Source of the DNA: JBHHXR01 sp046757205
Lineage (GTDB): Bacteria > Pseudomonadota > Alphaproteobacteria > Rhodobacterales > Rhodobacteraceae
NCBI GenBank assembly: GCA_046757205.1
Contig: JBHHXR010000057.1
Span: 1-15,576 of the forward strand
Reading direction: 5' to 3'
Length of the DNA stretch: 15,576 nucleotides
Shown: positions 6,360 through 13,999 of the stretch, piece by piece
Layout of the letters: the number at the start of each line of letters is the position of its first letter
Numbering within the stretch: the first letter of the stretch is position 1
The notes under the pieces: model-generated
Told to the model about the DNA's origin: nothing
Databases searched by the model: none
What the model saw: the letters and a program-made list of their open reading frames with translations, nothing else
Position numbers and translations under genes: made by a program

Positions 6360-7415
6360 TCAAGCCGCCGCGGCCAGCCGCAGAGCCTTTCGCATCACGC
6401 TGGGCAGCGCCAGCGGAAGATCCGTTCCGGGCGGCATGAAGCGGCCCCGCTCAGCGACGGCGCCGGCGCCGACCCGCGCATGGTGGATCGTCAGCACCAG
6501 ATGGAAATGCGTGAAGCTGTGGCGCACCTCGCCCGGCAGCGGCCGCCAGTCGGCCCGCAGTGGCGGCGCTTCCGGCGGCGTGTCCACCTGCCATGCCGTC
6601 GAGGGGAAGCCGAGCATGCCGCCCAGCAGCCCTTCGGGCGGCCGGGTCTCCAGCAGCAGCGCGCCGTCCTCGCGCTCGACGAAATAGAGGATGCCCCGCC
6701 GCACCGGTTTCGGCGCCTTCGGCGCGCGGCGCGGCAGGCCGGCCGCCGTGCCCTCCCGTCTGCCCCTGCACGCCCTCGCCATCGGGCAGGCTCGGCAAAC
6801 GGGTTTCGCCCTTGTGCAGACGGTCGCGCCGAGGTCCATCATCGCCTGCGCGAAGTCGCCGGGACGGCTTCGCGGCACGAGCGTCGCCGCCAACCTGCGT
6901 AATTCCCCCTTTGCCGCCGGCAGCGGGGTTTCGACGGCAAAGAGCCGCGCCACAACGCGCTTGACATTGCCGTCGACCACCACGGCGCGCCGGTCGAAGG
7001 CGATGGCGGCAATGGCGGCGGCGGTATAGGGGCCGATGCCGGGAAGCCGGCGCAGGCCGTCCTCGGTTTCGGGGAAGTCCCCGTTCAGGTCCCGCGCCAC
7101 GACACGGGCGCATTTCAGAAGGTTGCGGGCGCGGGCGTAGTAGCCGAGCCCGGCCCAGGCGGCCATGACCTCGTCATCGGCGGCGGCGGCAAGCTCGCCG
7201 ACCGTCGGCCAGCGGCGCGTGAACACGCGGAAATAGGGTATCGCGGCGGCGACGGCGGTTTGCTGGAGCATGATTTCCGACAGCCAGACACGGTAGGGAT
7301 CGGGCCGGATGCCGCGGCCGATGTCGGCCGGCGGAACCCGCCACGGCAGGGCCCGTGCGTTACCGTCGTACCAGCCGAGCAGGCTGTTTGCCGCCGATGC
7401 ACCGTCTTCACGCAA
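6360..7415 (-). CDS. mutY: A/G-specific adenine glycosylase MutY
   Basis: A 351-residue base-excision repair enzyme that removes adenine paired with 8-oxoguanine. The catalytic Glu47 is in SEIMLQQT, the helix-hairpin-helix is LPGIGPYTAAA (124-134), and the catalytic Asp148 is in VVDGNVKRV. The 4Fe-4S ligands are Cys200, Cys207, Cys210 and Cys216 in the expected C-x6-C-x2-C-x5-C spacing. The C-terminal region from about 235 (GILYFVERE to RHSFTHFHL) is the NUDIX-like 8-oxoG recognition domain. The start is a TTG at 7415, supported by GGAGG nine bases upstream (7429-7425) and by alignment with the family N-terminus; no in-frame ATG or GTG lies nearby. It is divergent from dciA across 94 bases and is followed closely by the alkane monooxygenase gene. 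Confidence 0.95.
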   Translation of the reverse strand: MREDGASAANSLLGWYDGNARALPWRVPPADIGRGIRPDPYRVWLSEIMLQQTAVAAAIPYFRVFTRRWPTVGELAAAADDEVMAAWAGLGYYARARNLLKCARVVARDLNGDFPETEDGLRRLPGIGPYTAAAIAAIAFDRRAVVVDGNVKRVVARLFAVETPLPAAKGELRRLAATLVPRSRPGDFAQAMMDLGATVCTRAKPVCRACPMARACRGRREGTAAGLPRRAPKAPKPVRRGILYFVEREDGALLLETRPPEGLLGGMLGFPSTAWQVDTPPEAPPLRADWRPLPGEVRHSFTHFHLVLTIHHARVGAGAVAERGRFMPPGTDLPLALPSVMRKALRLAAAA

Positions 7416-7509
7416 GATTTACTGCCTCCGGTATCGCATTCGGGATGCACAAACCGCGTCTCAGCGGCTATTGTGGCGGCCAGCAGGTGACCGCATCGAG
7501 GGACCGGAC

Positions 7510-8079
7510 ATGGATCGCAAATCCGCCGGCGGCAATCAAGATCGCGCTGGCCCGCCGCGGCGCGGACGCGGCTTCACGCAGGCCGGCGCGCTTGTGGGCA
7601 AGCGCATCCGGTCGGTGTCGGAAAAGCGCGGCATCGTCGAAACCCGGCTTTTGACGCGATGGGAGGAGATCGCGGGGAGCGAGCTGGCCAGGATCGCCCG
7701 CCCGGTGAAGGTTTCCTATTCGCAGGGCGGTTTCGGCGCCACGCTGACCGTGCTGACCGACGGCGCCAGGGCGCCCGAAGTGCAGATGCAACTGCCGGCG
7801 CTGCGCGAGCGGGTCAACGCCTGCTACGGCTACAACGCGATCTCGCGGGTCCGCGTGTCACAGACCTCGGCCTCGGGATTCGCCGAAGGCGCGCAGGCGT
7901 TCGACCATGACGAAAAGCCGCCGCCTGCGGCGCTGAACGCCGACGAAACCGCGCGCCTGCACGAAACGGTCGACGGCGTAACCGATGCCGGGCTGCGCGG
8001 CGCACTTGAATTGCTGGGAAGAAACATACTACTCCGGGCGAAACGGAATTCGGAAGGAAAGGCTGAACCCCATGGCTGA
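7510..8079 (+). CDS. dciA: DciA-like DUF721 protein, probable replicative-helicase loader or operator
   Basis: 189 residues. After a basic, Gly/Arg-rich N-terminus (1-20) comes the DUF721 domain (about 20-120). It has the hallmark pattern LLTRWEEIAGSELARIARPVK, then a strand with TLTVLTDGARAPEVQMQLP, and RVNACYGYNAISRVRV. The C-terminal 70 residues are polar and low in conservation. DciA proteins act on DnaB helicase in bacteria lacking DnaC or DnaI; that role is assigned by family. The ATG at 7510 follows GAGGGA at good distance; the frame is open upstream but that overlaps the mutY promoter region. The stop overlaps dsbA by eight bases. The dciA-dsbA pair, often followed by smc in alphaproteobacteria as I recall, is usual here, but no smc follows. 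Confidence 0.85.
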   Translation: MDRKSAGGNQDRAGPPRRGRGFTQAGALVGKRIRSVSEKRGIVETRLLTRWEEIAGSELARIARPVKVSYSQGGFGATLTVLTDGARAPEVQMQLPALRERVNACYGYNAISRVRVSQTSASGFAEGAQAFDHDEKPPPAALNADETARLHETVDGVTDAGLRGALELLGRNILLRAKRNSEGKAEPHG

Positions 8080-8731
8080 CAGGAAAATACTGACCCGCCG
8101 CCGTGTGCTGGGCGCCGGTATCGCGACCGGCGCGGCGGCGCTCGGCGGTTATGCGCTGCTGGCGCCGGCGTTTGCGCAGTCCGATGGCGGCGACGCGCCG
8201 GCGGGCGAGGTCCAGGAAATGATCCTCGGCAGCGCCGATGCGCCGATCGAGGTGATCGAATACGGCTCCTTCACCTGCCCCCACTGCGCGCGTTTCCACG
8301 AAGAGGTCTATCCGCTGCTCAAGGCCAATTACATCGAGACCGGCAAGGTGAAATTCGTCTACCGCGAGGTCTATTTCGACGGTCCCGGCCTGTGGGCGGC
8401 GATGATCGCCCGCTGCGGCGGCCCGGAGCGGTATTTCGGCCTTGCCGAACTGCTGTTCAAGCGGCAATCCGACTGGGCGCTCCACAACGATGTCAGTGGC
8501 GTGGTGAACGGGCTCTACCAGATCGGACGTATCGCCGGGCTTGAGGACGACGCGATGAAAGCCTGCGTCACCGACGAGGCGCAGGCGCGGCTTCTGGTCG
8601 CCAACTACCAGAAGAACGTGGAAGCCGACGGCATAGAGGGCACGCCGACCTTTCTCATCAACGGCACCAAGATGAGCAACATGCCGTATTCGGAGTTCAA
8701 GGAGGTGCTGGACGGCCTGCTGGCCGGCTGA
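8072..8731 (+). CDS. dsbA: Tat-exported DsbA-family thiol:disulfide oxidoreductase
   Basis: 219 residues. The N-terminus LTRRRVLGAGIATGAAALGG (7-26) is a twin-arginine signal with cleavage expected after APAFAQ (about 36). The thioredoxin-fold catalytic centre is FTCPHC (67-72, Cys69 and Cys72), and the cis-proline loop is in GTPTFLING. The helical insertion between them is of DsbA type. In the periplasm it would oxidise or exchange disulfides in secreted proteins. The ATG at 8072 lies within the end of dciA (8-base overlap) and has AAGGAAAGG about eight bases upstream, so translation is probably coupled. A Tat rather than Sec signal is usual for this alphaproteobacterial DsbA subgroup. It ends three bases from the convergent lpxK stop, with no terminator visible between them. 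Confidence 0.9.
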   Translation: MADRKILTRRRVLGAGIATGAAALGGYALLAPAFAQSDGGDAPAGEVQEMILGSADAPIEVIEYGSFTCPHCARFHEEVYPLLKANYIETGKVKFVYREVYFDGPGLWAAMIARCGGPERYFGLAELLFKRQSDWALHNDVSGVVNGLYQIGRIAGLEDDAMKACVTDEAQARLLVANYQKNVEADGIEGTPTFLINGTKMSNMPYSEFKEVLDGLLAG

Positions 8732-8734
8732 GCG

Positions 8735-9724
8735 TCAGAGCCCAAGTTCGTCGAGTTTCCGGTCCAGCGCCGACCAGTCGGCGACCGCCAGACGCACCGG
8801 CAGCGTCAGAACCCTGGAGTTCCAGCCCTTTGGCAGGCGAACGCTGTCCTTCTCCGTGGTGACAAGCTGCGCCGACATCGCGCGCGCCTCGCTGTCGAGC
8901 CGTTTCATCAGCCGCGGCGACAGCGGCGCGTGGTCGGCCAGCGCGCGCGTCCCCGCGACGTCGGCGCCCAGTGCCCGCAGGGTGGCGAAGAATTTCTCCG
9001 GGCGGCCGATGCCGGCAAAGGCGAAGAGCCGCGTCCGCCGCCAGTCCATTCCCGTCCGGAGCGGCTCCAGCCGCCCGGTCATCTCCGGTATCGCCGACAG
9101 TTCCGGCCAGTCGGCGTGCACCCGCGCCCGTTCCTCTTGCGATCCGATGGTCAGAACGAGACCGGCCCGCGCCAGGCCGGCGGCGACCGGCTCGCGCAGC
9201 GGCCCGGCGGGGACCACGCGGCCGTTGCCGAAACCCTGCCCGGCGTCGATGACGAGGATCGGGATATCCTTTTCCAGCGCCGGGTTCTGGAAGCCGTCGT
9301 CGAGTACCAGCGCCTGCGCCCCGCCTCGGATGGCAGCCTGCGCGCCCGCCGCCCGGTCGCGCGACACCCAGCACGGCGCGAAGGCGGCGATCAGGAGCGG
9401 CTCGTCGCCGACATCGCCGGCGCCGTGGGCCGACGGATCGACGCGCAGCGGGCCGCTTTCGCGGCCGCCGTAGCCGCGGCTGAGGGCGTGGGCCTTCACG
9501 CCGCGCGCCGCGAGGTGCTGCAACAGGGCGATTACCGCCGGCGTCTTGCCGGCGCCGCCGGTGTTGATGTTGCCGGCGCAGATCACCGGCACGCCGGCGC
9601 GCTGGCCGGTCCGCGCCACCCGGCGCCGCGTCGCCGCCGCCACCGCCAGCGAAATCGGCGCGAGCAGACGGGGCAGTAGTCCCGGTGAGGCGGGCGGGCG
9701 GTACCAGAACCCCGGCGGGCGCAT
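8735..9724 (-). CDS. lpxK: Tetraacyldisaccharide 4'-kinase LpxK
   Basis: A 329-residue inner-membrane-associated kinase that phosphorylates the 4' position of the lipid A disaccharide to give lipid IVA, step six of the Raetz pathway. The N-terminus FWYRPPASPGLLPRLLAPIS is the membrane-anchoring helix typical of LpxK. The P-loop is GNINTGGAGKTP (51-62; the family usually has GNITVGGTGKTP). It is followed by SRGYGG (82-87), GDEP (106-109) and the catalytic/Walker-B LDDGFQN (141-147). TTEKDSVRLP near the C-terminus is also a family signature. The ATG at 9724 shares one base with the waaA stop (TGATG), so the two are translationally coupled. It is the last gene of the minus-strand cluster. Length and motifs are complete. 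Confidence 0.95.
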   Translation of the reverse strand: MRPPGFWYRPPASPGLLPRLLAPISLAVAAATRRRVARTGQRAGVPVICAGNINTGGAGKTPAVIALLQHLAARGVKAHALSRGYGGRESGPLRVDPSAHGAGDVGDEPLLIAAFAPCWVSRDRAAGAQAAIRGGAQALVLDDGFQNPALEKDIPILVIDAGQGFGNGRVVPAGPLREPVAAGLARAGLVLTIGSQEERARVHADWPELSAIPEMTGRLEPLRTGMDWRRTRLFAFAGIGRPEKFFATLRALGADVAGTRALADHAPLSPRLMKRLDSEARAMSAQLVTTEKDSVRLPKGWNSRVLTLPVRLAVADWSALDRKLDELGL

Positions 9725-11013
9725 CAGGCCGCCGCCTGGTGGCGCAGCGTTCCTTCCAGCAGGGCCAGCGCCCGGTCGGTGATTTCGGTGCCCTCCGAAC
9801 AGGCTGCCCAGGCGGCCGTCGCCATCGCCGCCGCCGCATCCGGCTCCAGCGTTTCGCGCAGCGCCTCGCCGAGTTCGGCCGCGTCGGCGACCCGGCGCGC
9901 GCCGCCCGCCGATTCCAGGCGCTCGTAAATGTCGGCGAAGTTCTCCACATGCGGGCCGAACAGGATGGCCGAGCCGAGGCCGGCGGGTTCGAACGGGTTG
10001 TGCCCGCCCACCGGCGCCAGCGAACCGCCGACGAAGGAAACCGGCGCAAGGCGGTACCAGAGCCCCATCTCGCCGAGCGTGTCGGCAAGATAGACATCGG
10101 TCTCGGGCGTCGGCTGTTCGCCCTTGGAACGACGGTGCATCCGCAGCCCGCCGGCCTGAACGAGAGCGGCGATGTCGTCGCCGCGCGCCGGGTGGCGCGG
10201 AACCAGAACCAGCAGGAGACCGGGATGACGGCGTTTCGCCAGCCTGTGCGCCTCGAGCGCCGCTTCTTCCTCGCCGCCATGGGTGGAGGCGGCGCACCAC
10301 AGCGGCCGGCCCGCCATGGCGGAGCGCAGGCGCACCAGTTCGCTTTCGTCATGCGGCAGCGATACCGAGCCTTCCTTCAGGCTGCCCGTGGTCTTCAGCC
10401 GTTCGGGCGGGAAACCCAGGCCGCGGAACCGTTCGGCGCTGACTTCGTCCTGGGCGTAGATCCGGGTGAATTTCCCCAGCAGATGGCGCGCCATGGAGCG
10501 GAAATAGCGCCACTGCCGGAACGACTTCCCGGACATGCGGGCGTTGAGCATCAGCAGCGGCACGCCGCGCCGGTGGGCGGCGCTGACCAGAGCCGGCCAA
10601 AGTTCGCTTTCGGTCCACACCGCCACGTCGGGTTTCCAGTGGTCCAGGAACGCCCGCACCGCCGGCATGGCGTCCACCGGGACGTACTGATGAAAGGCGC
10701 GTTCCGGCAGCCGCTCGGCGAGGAGCGCGGCCGAGGTGCGCGTGCCGGTGGTGACAAGGCAGTGCAGGTCCGGGCGGCCGGCGAGCAGGCGGCGGATCAG
10801 TTCGATCACCGATAGCGATTCGCCGACCGACGCGGCATGAAACCAGACGAGTTGCCCGGCCGGCCGCGGCAGGCCCGGAGTTCCGAGCCGTTCGCCGATC
10901 CGCCCGGCGTCTTCCTTGCCGCGGCGTTGGCGGCGGCGCAGGGCGACGCGCGCCGGCCCCATCGCGTGGCGCGACAGGAACAGGTAGATCCTGAGTGTCA
11001 GCGGCATCTGCAT
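9724..11013 (-). CDS. waaA: 3-deoxy-D-manno-octulosonic acid (Kdo) transferase
   Basis: A 429-residue GT30 glycosyltransferase that adds Kdo from CMP-Kdo to lipid IVA on the cytoplasmic face of the inner membrane. A short N-terminal hydrophobic segment is the membrane anchor. HAASVGE (59-65) carries the catalytic Glu65. WTESELWP (133-140), ASTHGGEEE (242-250), VPRHPAR (271-277) and GGHNPFEPA (336-344) are the expected donor and acceptor motifs. I start it at the ATG at 11013, six bases after GGAGG (11024-11020), rather than the TTG just before or the ATG at 11007. It is followed by lpxK with a one-base overlap and preceded by the DUF4170 gene 33 bases away. Number of Kdo units added cannot be judged from sequence. 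Confidence 0.95.
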   Translation of the reverse strand: MQMPLTLRIYLFLSRHAMGPARVALRRRQRRGKEDAGRIGERLGTPGLPRPAGQLVWFHAASVGESLSVIELIRRLLAGRPDLHCLVTTGTRTSAALLAERLPERAFHQYVPVDAMPAVRAFLDHWKPDVAVWTESELWPALVSAAHRRGVPLLMLNARMSGKSFRQWRYFRSMARHLLGKFTRIYAQDEVSAERFRGLGFPPERLKTTGSLKEGSVSLPHDESELVRLRSAMAGRPLWCAASTHGGEEEAALEAHRLAKRRHPGLLLVLVPRHPARGDDIAALVQAGGLRMHRRSKGEQPTPETDVYLADTLGEMGLWYRLAPVSFVGGSLAPVGGHNPFEPAGLGSAILFGPHVENFADIYERLESAGGARRVADAAELGEALRETLEPDAAAAMATAAWAACSEGTEITDRALALLEGTLRHQAAA

Positions 11014-11046
11014 CAATCGCCTCCGGCGGCGCCGGGGGGGCGCGCG

Positions 11047-11289
11047 TCAGTCAAGTTCGGCGGTCGGTCCGGCCTCGTCGTCTTCGTGCCGCAAGCGGTG
11101 AAGATGTGCAATGAAATAGCGCATGTGGGCGTTGTCCACCGTTTTGTGGGAGGCTTCTTTCCAGGCGTCGTAGGCCGACTTGTAGTTCGGAAAGATGCCT
11201 ACGACATCAATGTCGTGAACGTCCCGAAAGCGGGTGCCTTCCGGTTTCACCAGTTCGCCCCCGAACACGAGGTGCAGGCGCTGCGTCAT
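11047..11289 (-). CDS. DUF4170 family small protein
   Basis: 80 residues, with no signal peptide or membrane segment. The sequence has MTQRLHLVFGGELV, then FRDVHDIDVVGIFPNYKSAYDAWKEASHKTVD and MRYFIAHLHRL, and a short acidic tail. This matches the DUF4170 family, small alphaproteobacterial proteins often encoded between a cysQ-like phosphatase gene and waaA, as here. Function is unknown; the conserved location suggests a role linked to lipid A/Kdo addition, but that is inference. The ATG at 11289 has AAGGAA about six bases upstream. It lies 55 bases after the cysQ stop and 33 before waaA, probably in the same transcript. Confidence 0.88.
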   Translation of the reverse strand: MTQRLHLVFGGELVKPEGTRFRDVHDIDVVGIFPNYKSAYDAWKEASHKTVDNAHMRYFIAHLHRLRHEDDEAGPTAELD

Positions 11290-11344
11290 ATGGGGTTCCT
11301 TTCCGTGCCGGTCTTGCGGGAACTTATTGAAACGCCGGGTGCGG

Positions 11345-12133
11345 TCAAGCCGCGTCGGAGGACCGCAACAATCCCGCGATCTGATCGTGAAGCCCCGGCA
11401 GGGCGGCGATCAGGCCGTTCACACGCGGCTCGGCATTGTTGTAACGGGGATCGCGGAGGTCGCCGGTCGTCACCCGCAGTCCGGCCTCGCGGCAGATCAG
11501 ATCGCCCGCCGCCACGTCCCATTCCCAGGCCGGCCTCAGGGTCAGCATGGCGTCGAAACTGCCTTCGGCGGCATAGCAGAGACGGGCCGCCATCGACGGC
11601 CGGAAATGCCGGTCAAAAGGCGGCACGCCGCCCGGCCAGAGCGCCGGAGCGAGCTGCGATTTGGCGGCCAGCACCCGGGCCTGCGAGATATCCGGGGCTT
11701 CTCCCCTGACCAGCGGCCGGCCGTTCAGGAAGGCGCCGCCGCCGCGCCGCGCGGTGAACATCCGGCCCTGCATCGGCAGGAAAACGACGGCGCTGGTGAT
11801 CCGGCCGTCTTCCGCTACCGCCAGCGAATGCGAAAACGCCTTGTCGCCGGAGATAAAGGCCCGTGTGCCGTCGATCGGGTCGATGATGAATACCCGGTTC
11901 CGGCCGATGCGTGCCGGGCCGTCCTCGGTTTCCTCCGACAGCCAGCCGTATCCCGGCCGCGCCGCCAGGAGCGCGTCCCTCAGCATGCGGTCGATCGCCA
12001 GGTCGGCCTCGGTGACCGGGCCCTGGCCGCTGCCCTTGTCCCAGGATTCCGGCGCGGCGCGGAAGTAGCGGCCGGCGATTTCGCCGGCGGCCAGCGCCGC
12101 CTCCTTCAGAAGTTCGAGATCATGTTCCGGCAA
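11345..12133 (-). CDS. cysQ: CysQ-like 3'(2'),5'-bisphosphate nucleotidase (inositol monophosphatase family)
   Basis: 262 residues of the Mg-dependent, Li-sensitive phosphatase superfamily. The metal-binding motifs are SEETE (66-70), DPIDGTRAF (85-93) and WEWDVAAG (203-210, Asp206), with PVTEADLAID at 39-48. The Arg-Ala-Phe after DPIDGT and the overall length fit CysQ better than SuhB. The likely reaction is hydrolysis of 3'-phosphoadenosine 5'-phosphate from sulfate assimilation; inositol phosphate use cannot be excluded. The start is a TTG at 12133, seven bases after GAGGGG (12146-12141), since no in-frame ATG or GTG is near and the family N-terminus begins here. It overlaps the end of pmbA by 14 bases. 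Its place beside DUF4170 and waaA is recurrent in alphaproteobacteria as I recall. Confidence 0.85.
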   Translation of the reverse strand: MPEHDLELLKEAALAAGEIAGRYFRAAPESWDKGSGQGPVTEADLAIDRMLRDALLAARPGYGWLSEETEDGPARIGRNRVFIIDPIDGTRAFISGDKAFSHSLAVAEDGRITSAVVFLPMQGRMFTARRGGGAFLNGRPLVRGEAPDISQARVLAAKSQLAPALWPGGVPPFDRHFRPSMAARLCYAAEGSFDAMLTLRPAWEWDVAAGDLICREAGLRVTTGDLRDPRYNNAEPRVNGLIAALPGLHDQIAGLLRSSDAA

Positions 12134-13466
12134 TGGTCAGCCCCTCGACCAGCAGGCTGGGCACGACACGGGACAGATATCTGCGCGCGTCGTTGGCAGG
12201 ACGGATCCGCCGCAGCATGTCGCGCAGGTTGCCGGCCACCGTGCATTCGTTCACCGGACCCGCCACCTCTCCGTTTTCCACCCAGAACCCCGACGCGCCG
12301 CGCGAATAGTCCCCCGTCGTCGGGTTCACCGCGCTGCCGATGAGCGAGGTGACGATCAGCCCGGTTCCCATTTCCGCGATCAGCGTGTCGCGCTCGACGC
12401 CCTCGGGATCGAGCGTCAGGTTGCCGGCGCTCGGCGAGGGGGGCGCGGAAGTTCCCCGCGATGCGTTGGCGGTGCTGTCGAGCCCCAGCTTGCGGGCGCT
12501 GGCCAGGTCGAGCATCCAGGATTTCAGAATCCCGTTCTCGATTATGGCCCGGCGGGCCGTCGGCAGGCCCTCGACGTCGAACGGCCGCGAACCGCTGACC
12601 CGTTTGCGGAACGGGTCTTCGATCAGGCTGAGGCCGTCAGGAAGGATCGTCTCGCCCATCGCGTCCTTCAGCCAGCTTGCGCCGCGCACCACCGCGGCGC
12701 CGTTGATGGCGGCCACGACGTGGCCGACGAGCGTGCCGGCGATGCGCTCGTCGAACAGCACCGGGAAGGCGCCGGTCGGTGGCTTGCGGGCCCCGGCCCG
12801 CGCCGCCGCCCGCTCACCGGCGCGGCGCCCGATCTCCTCGGCGGTCGGAAGGTCGGAGGAAAAAATCCGGCCCTCGACGCAATAGTCCCGTTCCATGCCG
12901 AGGCCCTCGCCGCTGATCGCGACGCAGGAGACAGACCGCGAGGTCCGTTCGTAACCGCCCGAAAAGCCGTTGGTGGCGGCGATGTGGATGGCGGTCCGGC
13001 CCCAGCCGGTGCCCGATGCGTCGACCATCGACACGCCCTTGACGCCGGCGGCGGCGGCCTCGGCCTGCAGCGCGTCGCGCTGCAGATCGGCCGCGGCGGG
13101 CGGCTCGGACGGGTCCGCCAGTTCAAGGCCGGACGCATCGGTATCGCGGGCAAGCTGATCGGCGCCGGCCAGGCCGCAATAGGGATCCTCGGGCGCCTCG
13201 CGCGCCATTGCGACGGCGCGCTCCGCCATGTCCGCCAGCGTCGCGTCGCGGGTGTCGGAGGCCGCGACGCAGGCCTGACGGTGGCCGATCAGCACGCGCA
13301 GGCCGATTTCCACCGCCTCCGAGCGCTCGGCATGCTCCAGCGCGCCGGAGCGCACCTCGACCGACAGGCTGTCGGACTTCACGGCGAGCGCGTCGGCATG
13401 CCCGGCGCCGGCGCGCCTTGCCGCGGCAAGCGCCTTTTTCGCGATATCTTCCAGCGTACCGACCAT
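12120..13466 (-). CDS. pmbA: TldD/PmbA family protein (PmbA/TldE)
   Basis: 448 residues, the usual length. TldE/PmbA pairs with TldD as a heterodimeric metalloprotease that degrades unfolded peptides and processes modified peptides such as microcin B17. Visible family features are the N-terminal alpha/beta part (AGAGHADALAVKSDSLSVEVRSG), FPVLFDERIAGTLVGHVVAAINGAA, GLPTARRAIIENGILKSWMLD, and the C-terminal NPTTGDYSRGASGFWVENGE and CTVAGNLRDM. There is no HExxxH zinc motif, which is carried by TldD, so this is the TldE/PmbA side. TldD is not in the window. The ATG at 13466 is three bases after the stop of the MAPEG gene. The cysQ start lies within its end. Confidence 0.92.
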   Translation of the reverse strand: MVGTLEDIAKKALAAARRAGAGHADALAVKSDSLSVEVRSGALEHAERSEAVEIGLRVLIGHRQACVAASDTRDATLADMAERAVAMAREAPEDPYCGLAGADQLARDTDASGLELADPSEPPAAADLQRDALQAEAAAAGVKGVSMVDASGTGWGRTAIHIAATNGFSGGYERTSRSVSCVAISGEGLGMERDYCVEGRIFSSDLPTAEEIGRRAGERAAARAGARKPPTGAFPVLFDERIAGTLVGHVVAAINGAAVVRGASWLKDAMGETILPDGLSLIEDPFRKRVSGSRPFDVEGLPTARRAIIENGILKSWMLDLASARKLGLDSTANASRGTSAPPSPSAGNLTLDPEGVERDTLIAEMGTGLIVTSLIGSAVNPTTGDYSRGASGFWVENGEVAGPVNECTVAGNLRDMLRRIRPANDARRYLSRVVPSLLVEGLTIAGT

Positions 13467-13469
13467 GGC

Positions 13470-13880
13470 CTAGATCATCTGCGCCACGGTATGCGCGATC
13501 AGCCCGATGCAGCCGAAGCCGAGAACGGTGAAGGTGACAACGGTGCCCCAGTAGCGCTGCCAGCCGGGCGCGTCTTCCTGAACGAAGTGCCAGGCGTGCA
13601 CCAGGCGGGACGCTGTGAGCGCCAGCCCGAAAATGTGCAGCACCCAGGCCGGTGTGCCGATCATCTCCATCATCAGCAGCACGATGAGCGCCATCGGCAC
13701 GTACTCGACGAAATTCGCCTGACCGCGCATCGCCCGCGTCAGCAGCTTGTTGCCGCCATCGCCGATGGAGACTTTCTGGCTGCCCCGGCGTTTGATGACG
13801 TTAGCGGCGAGCCAGAGGAGAATCAGCCCGTTCAGCCCGGTATAGAGCGCGACCGTCAGAAGCGCATATTCTGTCTGCAT
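13470..13880 (-). CDS. MAPEG family integral membrane protein
   Basis: 136 residues with four hydrophobic helices (about 5-25, 60-75, 78-97 and 112-133). The signature RAMRGQANFVEYVPMALIV (about 50-68) is the MAPEG consensus, with Arg-Gly-Gln-Ala-Asn and Glu residues of the glutathione site. Eukaryotic relatives are microsomal glutathione transferases and eicosanoid enzymes; bacterial YecN-type members have no settled role. The ATG at 13880 has GGGGAA about seven bases upstream. It is the first gene of the minus-strand cluster leading to pmbA (3-base gap). The 119 bases between it and the cfa stop probably hold the cluster promoter; I see no clear boxes there. Confidence 0.9.
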   Translation of the reverse strand: MQTEYALLTVALYTGLNGLILLWLAANVIKRRGSQKVSIGDGGNKLLTRAMRGQANFVEYVPMALIVLLMMEMIGTPAWVLHIFGLALTASRLVHAWHFVQEDAPGWQRYWGTVVTFTVLGFGCIGLIAHTVAQMI

Positions 13881-13999
13881 TGTCGGTTCCCCACGGATGG
13901 CGCCCTTGCGTCACGGGCGGACAATGCGCCCGAACCTAGGGAGTTTCCCTGCCGACAACAACATGGGACTTGAGGAAATTACCGGTCGGGCGGCGGTCC

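Noticed and set aside
8697..10352. 551-codon minus-strand frame overlapping lpxK and waaA
   Set aside because: It is in a different frame from both enzymes and is Arg/Pro-rich without motifs, whereas lpxK and waaA are complete with all motifs.
12720..13973. 417-codon plus-strand frame opposite pmbA and the MAPEG gene
   Set aside because: Antisense shadow with no recognisable domain; both minus-strand genes are well supported.
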